Shown here piece after piece: positions 18,731 through 29,900 of a stretch of DNA of 64,000 nucleotides. Position numbers and translations under genes: made by a program. Source of the DNA: Helicobacter saguini. GTDB lineage: Bacteria; Campylobacterota; Campylobacteria; Campylobacterales; Helicobacteraceae. Within the stretch, counting starts at the first letter, position 1. Every line of letters starts with the position of its first letter. Location: assembly GCF_000762875.2 (NCBI RefSeq), contig NZ_JRMP02000006.1, positions 93,642-157,641 of the forward strand. Direction: 5' to 3'. The notes under the pieces were generated by a model. It ran no database searches. It was not told where the DNA came from and saw nothing but the letters and a program-made list of their open reading frames with translations.

Positions 18731-21700
18731 TTATTTTGTCATTGTGATTTGGCATAAAATTTGTGTGTATGTTTTGTTTGTTTTATCGTCATAATAATCC
18801 ACTATATACATAACTTTTGCTTTAGAATCTAGTTTGTATCCCATTTTTTCATTATCTTCTATTTTCTTAATAAGTTCATTTGAAGACACAGCGATTATAT
18901 AATCATATTTATAAAAATAATATACTTTATGATAGTAACATATCTTTTTTCCATTTGAAATTGTATAATCGCTTAGGTAATATTTCCCTTCTTTAACTTT
19001 TATTTCATCACCCACATTAACTTTAATAATCAACGTATATTTTCCATTGTTTTCGCTCTCTTTTACCATTTCTCTTATGTGTGTCTTTTTATATATTTTC
19101 TCTGGTTTTTCTATATGTTCCATTCTTGTTAAAACAACATCACGGAGACCCATAATAAATGAAATTTTATCAGCCTTATTAAAATATATATTTCTATAAT
19201 CTTTAATATTTATATTGTCATTAGATTCTATAAACTCAATTTTTTTATAACTTTCTAAATTTTTAGAATCTAAAATATGTATATTTAAATTTTCTTTTGC
19301 TCGTGTGATAGCCATATATATCAATCTTATTTCAAAAGCATTATCAATTTTTTTACCTTTTGTTGTTATTAATTCTTTTAAACCAAAATACACAATATCA
19401 AATTCCAAGCCCTTTGCTTTATGCATTGTGCTAATTGTGACATTTGCGTGAGTTTGCAATGAATATAAATCTTGATATTTTATAAATTCATAAAAATTAT
19501 CTCTAAAATCTAGCTCATATATTTCAAAAGCATTTTGTAATAATTGATAATTTTGTGTATTTTTATATTTCTGCAATATTTCTTTTTTAGAATCTTTATA
19601 GCTTTTTTCCTTTAAAAGATTTAAAAAATCTTGAAATTCTACAAGTTTTATAACACTAAAGCTATTATTTGACTTATGTGTTTTAGATTTAAGCACACGA
19701 AAAGAAATATCTTTAGCATTTAAAATCTCACAAAATTCATCCACCTCCTCGTTTTCCCTAAAAAAGATTCCAAAGCTTTTCCCTTGATTTTTAGAATTTT
19801 TTAGCTGTGAATCTAGGATATTTGCAATATTTATCATGTAGTCATTTTTGTAATATGTTATATTTATTTTGCCATTATTTTGCGTGTTAGATTCCATATT
19901 AGATTCTATATTTTCATCTATATATTTATTTTTATATAAATTTGCAAAAGAAATGATATTTTTGAGACTTCTATAATTTATATTTAAAGGTTTTGTGTGG
20001 AATTTTTTATCACTAGATTCCATAAAGCCATTTATTATATTTTGTATATATTTTTCTTTATTTTCTATGCTATTTTCACCACTTTCATTATCATAGTCAT
20101 TTATCATTTGCAATGTATCGCCAACGCCTATAAATTCCCTGCTACTAGGCATTTTATCATATATCGCTTTAAAGAAATGATAGAATTTAGAATCTATATC
20201 TTGCAATTCATCAATGGCAAAAATATCATATTCTAAATTAGATTCACTTTCTTGTAAAATTTTAGTTGCTTCAATAATTGCTTTTGTGTTACTTGGTGTT
20301 TCCATAGAATCTAAATTTTTCCCTAAAATATTTAAGGCAAATTTATGTATTGTAGAAATTTCAATATTATTATTACTTAAATTCAGCTCTTTTAATCGAG
20401 TATAGATTCTAGCTTTAAATGAATTTAGTGTGCTATTTTGATGTGTTAGCATTAGTATTTTTTTATCTTTATTTTCGCTTAATATTTTTAGAATCTTACG
20501 CGTTAGAATCTCAGTTTTACCGCTACCAGCGCGAGCTAAAATCACCATAGAACCATTCGTATTTAAAATATTTTTTTGCTTTTCATTTAAATTATCATAT
20601 AAAATTTCAATTTTAGAATCTTTTATGTATTTTTCCTTAAAAGATTTCATTTCTAATTCAAAATAATCTGTTATAAAATTATCAATATTGTTAGAATCTT
20701 TGCTTAATCTTTCTAAAAAATCTTTAAAAATATATATAGAATCTAGCTTATTTTTATAATATTTCCCTAAATTTTCCTCATATAATTTTGGTGTATATTC
20801 TATATTTTTTAAGATTTGTATTTCATATCTTTTGTATGAAAAAATGCAAGATTTATTTAGTCTAATATTATTAGATTCTAAATGTTCTAATATATTTAAA
20901 CACGAGTGTAAGCCACTTTGGCTTACTTTACTTGAAAAATCTTTATTAAAAGATTCTAACATTTCTAATTCACAAAATATAATTTCGCTTGTTTTTTTAG
21001 AATCTTCTTTCTTTTTATCTAAAAAATCAACAATATATTCACATAATTCTTGACGCTTTTTTAACATTTGACTTAATTCATTAAAATTATCCAAATTAAA
21101 TTTACAAGAAAATTTTTTAGATTCTATAATTTCAAATATTTTAGAATCTTTTGTATTATTTTCTAAAAAATTATCTAAGAAACTAAAACTTTTTAGTATA
21201 TTTTTATATAAATTTATATCGTTAAAATTCGCATCTTGCGGGTTTCTCAAGCTTTTAAAATTAATTTTATTATCTTTTGCATTTCTTATAGAATCTAATA
21301 AGAAATTTTCTAATTGTATATATTCATTTAATTTTTCTTTTACACTTTTATTATAAAATATGCTTATATCATTTTTGTATTCTATAAATTTATGTGCTTT
21401 CAATTCACTTAAAATATCGTTTATATACTCACGTGGCAAGCTTAAATCTATAAATGCTTTTTCTATTTCCACTTCATTTATTTCTTTTAAATTTAATAAA
21501 TATTGCATAAATTCAATCATATATTTTCTTATTTTTTCATTCATTATTTCGCCATTTTTAAATTTTAATGTTTTTATAGAATCTATATTTGTATTTTCTA
21601 TATTTATTGATGTGGCAAATACATTTATGTAATCTTTTTTGCGTTTTAAAAATTGTAATTTTTCTAATTCTAGCAAGGCTGTTTTTGCGTTTTGCTCGCT

Positions 21701-23764
21701 ACTTTTGCAATATTTAGCTAATGTCCTAGGAGTTAAAAATAGGCTATCTTTATATGTTTTATTTTCTATTTTCAAGCGATTATTTAAAGCATTTGCTAAA
21801 TTTTCTATATTGCTAAAAGATACAGAATTTTTTATGATTTTAGATTCTATATCGCTAAAATCATCATTGCTAAAAAGCACTTTGCATTCACATTCTTTTC
21901 CATCGCGACTACCACGACCGCTCTCTTGCAGATAGGATTCTAAACTATCGCTTAATGTGTAGTGAATAACGCTTCTAATATTTTTCTTATCAATGCCCAT
22001 ACCAAAGGCAGATGTGGCAATGACAATATCAATTTTATCATCCATAAAATCTTTTAAAATCTGTGTTTTATTTCTTATATTTTTAGAATCTAATTTAGAT
22101 TCTATATCCTTATCTAAATTCGCATAAAAAGATTCTATAACTTTATCTTTATATTTTTTTTGCAATTTTATTTTTAGCTCTTTGCAATCATTAATGCTAA
22201 GTGGCGTGTATATCAGCATAGGAGCGTGTTTATTTGGCTTTAGCTCTTCTATTATTTCGCATAATTTTTCAAATTTAGATTCTATATTTTCACAAAAAAT
22301 TGCACTATATTTTAGCTCATTTCTTTTTTTAGCTTTATTTATTATTTCTAAATTTATATCTAATTTTTCTTTAAAATGGCTTTTTATTTCATTTATCGCT
22401 TCTTTTTTACAAGTCGCACTAAATAAAGAAATAGGAATTTTGTATCTTGTTTCTTTAGAATCTAATTTAAATTCTGTATTTTCTAGCTCATTAATTGTAT
22501 GTGAAATAAAAAAATAATCATGCCTAAAATCATGCCCCCAAGTGCTAATACAATGTGCCTCATCAATGATAAAACGAGCAATAATTCTAGCTCTAAGTGC
22601 ATAAAATATAGAATTATTTCTTAAAGATTCTGGCGCTATAAATAATAAATCGATATTTCCATTTTTAATATTTTCTAAAATTTCTTTCTTTTTTATAGAA
22701 TCTAAGTCGCCATGATAGGCTTTCACATTAAAATTTTTTATATCTTTAAAGCTATTATAATGGCTTTGCATTAATGCTTTAAGTGGCGAAATTACCACAT
22801 TTAAGCCCTTGTAAGATTTAGTGGCAATTAAAGCTGGTAACATAAAACATAAAGTTTTCCCACCGCTAGTTTGCAATATTGCAAATGTTGAATTTTTAGC
22901 GTTATTTTTTAAACTAGATTCTATAATTTCTTTTTGATTAAATTTAAAAGTTTTAAAATCTTTTAGAATCTGTTTTGCATTAGATTCTAAATCTTTGATA
23001 TAATTAGTATTAAAAGTTAGCTTTTGTAGAATTTCAATAACTTTATAATGATTTTCTAAAATATATCTAGAAATGGATAAATTATCATTTTTTTGGAGTA
23101 AAAATGACAAACATAAAGCTAATTCTAAATTATATTTTTTAGAATCTAGCATTTCTTTTAAATAATTAACATCTTTGATTCTATGTTTTTTATCAAGTTT
23201 TTTAATATTTTCATATATTTTTTGTACTATTTTAGAATCTAATTTAATCTTTTTATATGAAAAATAACCCTTAAAATATTTATTTTCAAATAATAAAAAT
23301 ATAAAAATTTCTTTTAAGTTAGATTCTAAATTATCAAACTTTTTATCAATTTTATTAAATTTTTCATAAGTTTCAACGCAGTCTTTAAATGGATTATTTT
23401 TAGAATCTTTATCTTTTTTATATGCTTTTTCTAGAGCGTGTTTTTCACACGGGCTTAATAAAAGCGAAACATACAAAGTGTCAATTATTTCCTTAGAATT
23501 TAGCCTATTTTTAAGAAATGAAAAATTATGTATTTTATTAGAATCTAACCTGCTTTTAAGAAATGGCAAATCATGCTTTATAAAATTATGCCCACAAATA
23601 TATTCTATATTATATTTTTGCAGAATATCATTTATCTTTTTTATAGAATCTTTACCTTTAAAATATGACTGAGACTCTTTATCAAATTTTTTATTATCAA
23701 TAAAGATTCCATATTCATTAGAATCTACCTCAATATCAATAAACGCAATTTTTGACACACCCAC
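18731..23764 (-). CDS. Three-part DNA repair/defence protein: DEDD exonuclease, RecQ helicase, UvrD-like helicase
   Basis: The 1677-residue protein starts at a GTG (23764) after AAAAGG. Residues 1 to about 135 are a DnaQ-like 3'-5' exonuclease (AFIDIEVD at 7-14, GHNFIKHDLPFL at 58-69, HALEKAY and NPFKDC at 109-129). Residues about 270-640 are a RecQ-type helicase: Walker A TSGGKT at 299-304, DEAH at 401-404, QESGRGSRDG at 613-622. A winged-helix-like region follows. From about 1055 comes an SF1 UvrD/PcrA-like helicase with ARAGSGKTE at 1077-1085, DELQDID and a late MHKAKGLEFD motif. It is very AT-rich and full of DSK/ESK units. Processing of branched or foreign DNA is likely; the actual role is unknown. 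Confidence 0.85.
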   Translation of the reverse strand: MGVSKIAFIDIEVDSNEYGIFIDNKKFDKESQSYFKGKDSIKKINDILQKYNIEYICGHNFIKHDLPFLKSRLDSNKIHNFSFLKNRLNSKEIIDTLYVSLLLSPCEKHALEKAYKKDKDSKNNPFKDCVETYEKFNKIDKKFDNLESNLKEIFIFLLFENKYFKGYFSYKKIKLDSKIVQKIYENIKKLDKKHRIKDVNYLKEMLDSKKYNLELALCLSFLLQKNDNLSISRYILENHYKVIEILQKLTFNTNYIKDLESNAKQILKDFKTFKFNQKEIIESSLKNNAKNSTFAILQTSGGKTLCFMLPALIATKSYKGLNVVISPLKALMQSHYNSFKDIKNFNVKAYHGDLDSIKKKEILENIKNGNIDLLFIAPESLRNNSIFYALRARIIARFIIDEAHCISTWGHDFRHDYFFISHTINELENTEFKLDSKETRYKIPISLFSATCKKEAINEIKSHFKEKLDINLEIINKAKKRNELKYSAIFCENIESKFEKLCEIIEELKPNKHAPMLIYTPLSINDCKELKIKLQKKYKDKVIESFYANLDKDIESKLDSKNIRNKTQILKDFMDDKIDIVIATSAFGMGIDKKNIRSVIHYTLSDSLESYLQESGRGSRDGKECECKVLFSNDDFSDIESKIIKNSVSFSNIENLANALNNRLKIENKTYKDSLFLTPRTLAKYCKSSEQNAKTALLELEKLQFLKRKKDYINVFATSINIENTNIDSIKTLKFKNGEIMNEKIRKYMIEFMQYLLNLKEINEVEIEKAFIDLSLPREYINDILSELKAHKFIEYKNDISIFYNKSVKEKLNEYIQLENFLLDSIRNAKDNKINFKSLRNPQDANFNDINLYKNILKSFSFLDNFLENNTKDSKIFEIIESKKFSCKFNLDNFNELSQMLKKRQELCEYIVDFLDKKKEDSKKTSEIIFCELEMLESFNKDFSSKVSQSGLHSCLNILEHLESNNIRLNKSCIFSYKRYEIQILKNIEYTPKLYEENLGKYYKNKLDSIYIFKDFLERLSKDSNNIDNFITDYFELEMKSFKEKYIKDSKIEILYDNLNEKQKNILNTNGSMVILARAGSGKTEILTRKILKILSENKDKKILMLTHQNSTLNSFKARIYTRLKELNLSNNNIEISTIHKFALNILGKNLDSMETPSNTKAIIEATKILQESESNLEYDIFAIDELQDIDSKFYHFFKAIYDKMPSSREFIGVGDTLQMINDYDNESGENSIENKEKYIQNIINGFMESSDKKFHTKPLNINYRSLKNIISFANLYKNKYIDENIESNMESNTQNNGKINITYYKNDYMINIANILDSQLKNSKNQGKSFGIFFRENEEVDEFCEILNAKDISFRVLKSKTHKSNNSFSVIKLVEFQDFLNLLKEKSYKDSKKEILQKYKNTQNYQLLQNAFEIYELDFRDNFYEFIKYQDLYSLQTHANVTISTMHKAKGLEFDIVYFGLKELITTKGKKIDNAFEIRLIYMAITRAKENLNIHILDSKNLESYKKIEFIESNDNINIKDYRNIYFNKADKISFIMGLRDVVLTRMEHIEKPEKIYKKTHIREMVKESENNGKYTLIIKVNVGDEIKVKEGKYYLSDYTISNGKKICYYHKVYYFYKYDYIIAVSSNELIKKIEDNEKMGYKLDSKAKVMYIVDYYDDKTNKTYTQILCQITMTK

Positions 23765-23811
23765 ACTTTGCCTTTTAGAATCTATCTTTTTAGATTCTAA
23801 CCTTTAGAATC

Positions 23812-24942
23812 TTATTTACCCTTTTTACTCTCTTTTGTAGAATCTTTTGATGTTTCTTTTGGTGCTTTTTCTGCGGTGGCGATTTCTTTTTCATTCGCGT
23901 TTATTTCCTCATCCTCTGGCTCATCTGGCAAGGGCATTATCTCATCGCTCGTGCCGATTTGCTCTTTTATCTTATTTGCGATTTCATTTGCAATGTCCTT
24001 ATTTTCTTTCAAAAACACTTTCGCATTCTCACGCCCCTGCCCTATTTTCTTATCGCCGTAACTTAGCCACGCCCCGCTTTTATCGATAATATCAAGCTTT
24101 ACGCCATAGTCGATGATTTCGCCCTCCCTACTAATGCCCTCGCCAAACATAATATCAAACTCAGCCTCGCGAAATGGCGGTGCAACCTTATTTTTTACGA
24201 CTTTAACCTTAGCGCGATTGCCGATAATGCTGTCATTTTGCTTTAGCGTGGCAATTTTTCTAATATCAAGGCGCACACTTGCATAAAACTTTAGTGCATT
24301 CCCACCAGTGGTGGTTTCTGGGCTGCCATAGCCCATCATACCGATTTTCATACGAATTTGATTGATAAAAATTAACGTGGTATTCATCTTATAAAGCACA
24401 CTCGTAATCTTGCGAAGTGCGTGGCTCATAAGACGCGCTTGAAGCCCGACATGCTGGTCGCCCATATCCCCGTCAATCTCAGCCTTTGGCGTAAGCGCGG
24501 CGACAGAATCTATAACGACCAAATCAACCGCCCCACTACGCGTAATCGTCTCTAAAATCTCCAAAGCCTGCTCGCCATTATCAGGCTGACTAACAAGCAG
24601 ATTCTCAATATCCACGCCAAGATTTCGCGCATAATACACATCAAGGGCGTGCTCAGCGTCAATAAAGGCACACACGCCGCCAGCCTTTTGACACTCGGCG
24701 ATAATCTGCAAAGATAGCGTAGTTTTCCCACTAGACTCAGGTCCGTAAATCTCGATAATGCGACCCTTAGGCACACCACCGATGCCAAGTGCCAAATCAA
24801 CGCCAAGACTGCCTGTGGAGATAGAATCTATTTTCTCAACCTGCTTATCACCAAGCCGCACAAGCATTCCCTTGCCAAAGGCTTTGTCAATCTGCTTTAT
24901 CGCGCTCTCTAACGCCTTAAGTTTATTAGAATCTATCGCCAT
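23812..24942 (-). CDS. recA: Recombinase RecA
   Basis: RecA forms filaments on single-stranded DNA for homologous recombination and, in Helicobacter, for natural transformation. The 376-residue protein contains the P-loop GPESSGKTT, Walker B-type [10 protein letters not shown], and the [20 protein letters not shown] loop region. It is about 30 residues longer than usual because of a charged C-terminal tail ending [13 protein letters not shown], partly repeat-derived. The upstream neighbour on the same strand is the binding-protein gene; the exonuclease-helicase fusion lies downstream. Confidence 0.97.
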   Translation of the reverse strand: MAIDSNKLKALESAIKQIDKAFGKGMLVRLGDKQVEKIDSISTGSLGVDLALGIGGVPKGRIIEIYGPESSGKTTLSLQIIAECQKAGGVCAFIDAEHALDVYYARNLGVDIENLLVSQPDNGEQALEILETITRSGAVDLVVIDSVAALTPKAEIDGDMGDQHVGLQARLMSHALRKITSVLYKMNTTLIFINQIRMKIGMMGYGSPETTTGGNALKFYASVRLDIRKIATLKQNDSIIGNRAKVKVVKNKVAPPFREAEFDIMFGEGISREGEIIDYGVKLDIIDKSGAWLSYGDKKIGQGRENAKVFLKENKDIANEIANKIKEQIGTSDEIMPLPDEPEDEEINANEKEIATAEKAPKETSKDSTKESKKGK

Positions 24943-25017
24943 TTTTCTCGCCTTTTTTGTAAATTTTTGTGAATTGTAAAAGGAGATTCTAGCATTAGAA
25001 TGTTAGATTTTAGCAAT

Positions 25018-26034
25018 TTATTTTATTTTCTTCCTCAAATCTTCTTTTATCTGTAAAACTTGGTCGATTATGCTAGGTGAGCCGCGTAAAAGGGCGTGTA
25101 ATTCCAAATGATACACATTACCATTTTTGATGGCTTTCAAGTGCTTAAATGCCGCATTTGCCTTAAGTAGCTCGTCTTTGTCTTTCACACGCAGCCCATA
25201 GAAAATAATGTCAGGATTTTTGCCAATTAGATACTCGGTGTTTAGTATCGGCTTCTCGCCCACGACATCTTTTGCGATATTTTTGATACCGATAGTCTCT
25301 AGCACATCGCTAGGCAGGGTGTCGCCACCAAACACCATAAGCGGCGTCCCACTATAGATAAAAACGCCGCTTTTGCCGATAGGGTCGGCTTTTATCTGCT
25401 CGACTTTCGCGTTAAAATCAGCGGCGACTTTTTTTGCATTCTCACTCTTGCCTGTTAGCTCGCCTAGCTTTAAAATGTTGTCGTGTATGGACTTTAGGCT
25501 ATTTACAGGCAACATAATGGTCTTAATCCCATAACGCTCTAGGCTATCCTTTAGCCCCACGCTATAACTCGTAATCACCACGATTTTAGGCTTCAAACCG
25601 ACTATTTTTTCAAGGTTTGGATTTGTAAAAGTGCCGACCTTTTCAAGCTTGCTAGTCTTTTCCACAGGCTCGATATTTTTCATATCAGGGATGGCAAGGA
25701 TGCTATCCTCCGCTCCTATCATATACAAAATCTCAATGCTAGCGGGGTCTAAAACGACCATTGTGCCTTTGTTTTTGGCTACTTTAGAATCTGTTTTGAG
25801 CGCTTTAGAATCATTACTCGCAAGGGTTATAAAATCTTTGGAATCTACCTTTGCATTTGCCTTAGAATCTAGATTTGCACTTGTTTTAGAATCTAGTGTA
25901 AAATCCGCTTTAGAATCTACTTTAGATTCTATGTTAAAATCTTTGCTGATTTTAGAATCTTTACTCTGTGCCGCCCACGCACTCGCTCCTATCGCCCAAA
26001 ATATTGCCATCACAACCACAAACAACTTTTTCAT
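25018..26034 (-). CDS. Periplasmic ABC-transporter binding protein (FecB/BtuF-like) with repeat-built linker
   Basis: The 338-residue protein has a signal peptide (MKKLFVVVMAIFWAIGASAWA). A DSK/ESK low-complexity segment follows at about residues 22-90, then a TroA/FecB-type binding domain: VVLDPASIEILYMIGAEDSI, NLEKIVGLKPKIVVITSY, VFIYSGTPLMVFGG, NPDIIFYGL. Such proteins deliver iron-siderophore, heme or cobalamin to an inner-membrane permease. No permease or ATPase lies alongside. The linker could tether the domain at a distance or be neutral; the ligand is not readable. Confidence 0.82.
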   Translation of the reverse strand: MKKLFVVVMAIFWAIGASAWAAQSKDSKISKDFNIESKVDSKADFTLDSKTSANLDSKANAKVDSKDFITLASNDSKALKTDSKVAKNKGTMVVLDPASIEILYMIGAEDSILAIPDMKNIEPVEKTSKLEKVGTFTNPNLEKIVGLKPKIVVITSYSVGLKDSLERYGIKTIMLPVNSLKSIHDNILKLGELTGKSENAKKVAADFNAKVEQIKADPIGKSGVFIYSGTPLMVFGGDTLPSDVLETIGIKNIAKDVVGEKPILNTEYLIGKNPDIIFYGLRVKDKDELLKANAAFKHLKAIKNGNVYHLELHALLRGSPSIIDQVLQIKEDLRKKIK

Positions 26035-26206
26035 ACTTCTCCTTTGAATCTTTTGAATTTAGATTCTATAACGTTATCATAAATTTTAATAATAACTATT
26101 AATTATATATAAAAAATGTGAATATTAACAAGATAAAAACATACAAATGCAAAAATATTCGAAAACTAAAATATGGAAATGTGGGAGTAAATCTAAAACT
26201 AAAAAT

Positions 26207-26233
26207 AATGTCTTTGTGTAAAGTAAAGACATT
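26207..26233 (-). terminator. Likely intrinsic terminator of the barrel gene
   Basis: A 9-base inverted repeat AATGTCTTT / AAAGACATT with a 9-base loop lies 38 bases past the stop of the gene that ends at 26272. It is followed on the minus strand by ATTTTTAGTTTT. The rest of the gap 26035-26206 is AT-rich with nothing recognisable. Confidence 0.6.
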
Positions 26234-26271
26234 AAATTTAAAATTAAAGATTAATTATGAAAGACTACAAA

Positions 26272-26838
26272 CTAGAATATAAACTTATAGCTTGCTTGAA
26301 TCTTAAGTGGTGAATAGAATCCAACATCAAGTGGACCATTAATATTCCAACCTGTAATAGGTAACTTAATACCTAAATCAACTCTATTGTGCTCTAAAAT
26401 ATTAAATGTCAAACCAGCTCGAGCAAACAAAGGAATTGCTCCTACACTTTCTGTATCAAGTATAGTATATTGATACCCAGCACCTACACCTACAAACACA
26501 CCCATACCAAATGCACCACCATTAATAAAATTAACAAGTGCATCCACATTTAAATCAATGTCTATATTGTGGAATTTGTCAGCACCAGCACCTTCAAGGA
26601 ACTTAGAATAATCTAGTTGCAAATAACCTCTAAGCCCAATTAAACCAAAATTTAGCTCATATCCAGCGTTAGCACCTACACTCCAACCACCTTGTGTAAT
26701 ACCATTGTAAATAGGTAAGTCAAATTTACCACTGCCAGTCCGACCAGCACCTATATCATAGCCACCTTGAACACCTACAAACACACCTGCTTGAGCGACT
26801 GCTACGCTCAATAATCCTGCTGCCAAAAACTTTTTCAT
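26272..26838 (-). CDS. Small outer-membrane barrel protein
   Basis: The 188-residue protein has a clear signal peptide (MKKFLAAGLLSVAVAQA) after AAGGAGACTTG. A Gly/Tyr-rich body of alternating strands (VGVQGGYDIG, VGANAGYELNF, LRGYLQLDYSKF, VFVGVGAGYQYT) ends in IQASYKFIF, the terminal Phe expected of outer-membrane barrels. It resembles small Helicobacter barrel proteins of unknown function. The gene has no AGAWTCT copy, in contrast to both neighbours. Confidence 0.72.
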   Translation of the reverse strand: MKKFLAAGLLSVAVAQAGVFVGVQGGYDIGAGRTGSGKFDLPIYNGITQGGWSVGANAGYELNFGLIGLRGYLQLDYSKFLEGAGADKFHNIDIDLNVDALVNFINGGAFGMGVFVGVGAGYQYTILDTESVGAIPLFARAGLTFNILEHNRVDLGIKLPITGWNINGPLDVGFYSPLKIQASYKFIF

Positions 26839-26937
26839 ACAAGTCTCCTTAAAATAAAATCTTAATGCAAACGCATTAAACTTGCGACATAAATCGACAA
26901 AAAATTTATTTTTTTTAATAAATAAAACTTAAATCCC

Positions 26938-29900
26938 TTACGAATTAATGTCCGTTTCTAGTAAAAAGGTTGGTTCTATTTGGACGTATTGCGTGGAGAG
27001 ATAGCGTTCTAGCTCTAAGTTTTTATTTAGTATAGGCAAGGAATATTCAGCGATTATTTCTTTACTTCTTAGAATCTTATAGGTGCTATGTGTGCTAAAA
27101 TCGCTCTCACTTTGCATAATTCTAATTAATGTATAGATTGAAATATCGCTTAAAAACTCATCTTCGCTCTGTGCTTTAATATCAAAAATATCAATGTATT
27201 TTTCCTTTAAATTAGATTCTAGAATCTGCCTTAAATTTTCCCTAGATTCTAAAAACTCGTGGCTAAAACTAACCTTAGTTTTTATATCAAGCAAAAATGC
27301 AATAAGTAGCACCACGCAAATATGAAAAAAATCATCTTTTTCATACACACGAATAATCATATTATACGCTCTTTTAAACTCATAAATATTCTCACCACGC
27401 ACACTTCGCTTTAAGTCATCTAAGTGCTGGCTGTAATTATGATTTAGATTATAAAGAAATTCTACTTCATCCATACTTAAGATTCCACTAAAGCAGCCTA
27501 TTATATCACTATACAAACTATTATTTTTAATAACACTATTTGGACTTGTAAGCAAAAGTTTTGTAAGCAAAATATTAGAGCCAAAGCTTGGCATATATCC
27601 GGGCAAGCACGCACGTGGCGAACCTGAGATTAGTTTATAAACATAGCACGCATTTATACGCATTGAAATTTTTATATTATTTAGTGCGTAGTTCATTTCA
27701 CTTTTATTGTATGTGAAAATACTAATATTTGAAACATTTGGCGAAATATTTTGTATTAAATCAGCTAGTGAAGTCTGCACTACTTGCAATGGTATAAAGG
27801 CTTCCTTTGCCCTGTCATAAATATATTCATCTGTGTAAATTGTGATATTTTTATTGTTATAGAACTTGCTTTGTGCGACCTGCAAATACGCATCATAAAA
27901 GTTATAAAATGAGCTAATAAATACAATGCCTTCCCCTTTATCCCACACCAAAAGATTATTATTTGTATAATTTATGCAATCTTTTTTATTTATGATAATT
28001 TTTTCATTTATAGAATCTGGCTTAGATTCACTAATATCTCTAATACTCATAAATGGACAAGATTCTATAATACTTTCAAATACATAATAAAGTAGCCGTG
28101 AAATTCTGCCATCACTAAGCAAACTAACATTTCCTATCATAATATTTGCCGCGATAATTGAAGCTATCTCGCATATTGATAGCTCTTTAGTGTCAATAAA
28201 GATTCTACCGATATTCATTAATATTACAGAATCTGTTTGCTTTAAAAGCAATCTATATTCATACGCATAATATTTAAATGTATCAATTAGCATATAGACT
28301 TGCTCTTGCAATATAAAGGGCGGAGTTTGCGGATATATTTCTTGCAGTGTGACAAAAATAGATTCTATATTTTCTTTTAAATTTCCTAAAATTGACGTGA
28401 TAATATTAAAGCGATTTTGCAATATAGAATCTTGCAATACCTTAGCGTTTTTAATCTTATCTTTTTCCCTTTCAGCATGCAGGGAAAATTTTGCAGGCAT
28501 ATTATTTAGCCCTTGAAGCGTTAGTCTATTTAAATCTTGCGGATTTAAATAAAGCACATCTTCTAATTTATGCTTATGCAAAAGGGTAAATTTCATCTCT
28601 TGTAATTTATCTAAAAAGCTTTTAGATTCTATAGAATCTTTGCTTAAAGGCTTTTGTATTTCATAATGAAAAGATTCAAAATTATATGAAGATTCCGCTA
28701 GATTCTTAGAATCTAACAAGGATTTTTTCTTAGAATCTTTATCTAAATTATTTAAAATACTTGCCATTGTGTTACATTTTTTCTCCCATTCTTTTTTATT
28801 TAGCTCGATATTTATAAGCGAAAAAAGATTGTGATTTAGACTAAAATGGCTTAGTTTTAAAAACATTGCAAGATTATCACTAAACTTACTACTATAAAAA
28901 ATAACATTTATAATTTCCTTATTTTCCCTTTTTAGCAATTTATAAAATGGATAATTTAATGCCTTATTTACTTCAAATTTGCAAGAAATATTAGAATCTT
29001 TAATGATAGAAAATAGCAAAATATCCTGTGAAGTTACGTAGTATTCAATCACATTGCTATAACTTTCACAAGTTGCAAGAAGATTCAAAAAACTTGAAAT
29101 AATGCTATTTTGATGTGTAAAAATGCTATTTGGCAAATGGCTTTGCGTTTTTAAAAAAACCTGCCTTTGATAGTCTATATCCATATCAACTAACCGCACA
29201 ATAAGCCTTGCTTTTTTCTTTTGTATCAATCTTTCGCTTACTTCAATGATAGAATCTAGCATTTCTTTAGAATCTAAATGGAACGCAGGAAGACTTATAC
29301 ACACGCTAATAGGATAGCCTATATTATTAATACAACGCTCTACACTATCTAAAATAGGCATAAAAAATTCACTATTAATATCAAGCGTTATTACTTTTGA
29401 ATTTGCATTATTTAGAATCTGTGCTAGATTTTCGCTAAAAGATTCTATAAATTTCTCTTTACTTATTAAGCTTGGGTTTAGCACTAAATTTAGCGGATTT
29501 ATAATAACGCCACCTAGCTTATCATTGCTTAGAATCTCTTTAATAGATTCTATAAAATTAGTAATATCTTTTTGCAAAGTAGGTAAAGATTCTAAGATAT
29601 AAAGGGAATTTTGAGCTTTTTTATCAGTTCTAATTTTCCTAATATCACTTGCTAAAAATGATTTTAAATGATATTTTACATCCATTAACATTAGCTTTTT
29701 TGGAAGTTTTAATCTATAAAGCAAGATTCTAAACATCTCAAAACTACTAAAAAAATGACGGCTAAAAAGTGTATTAAAAATAAAATTATCTAGCACACCA
29801 TAAAAATTTTGATTAATCTTAGAATCTAATTCAATATTTTTTAAGTGAATAAGGCTTATTTGCTCGATAAAATCTAAGTCATCTTTACTCAAATTACGAG

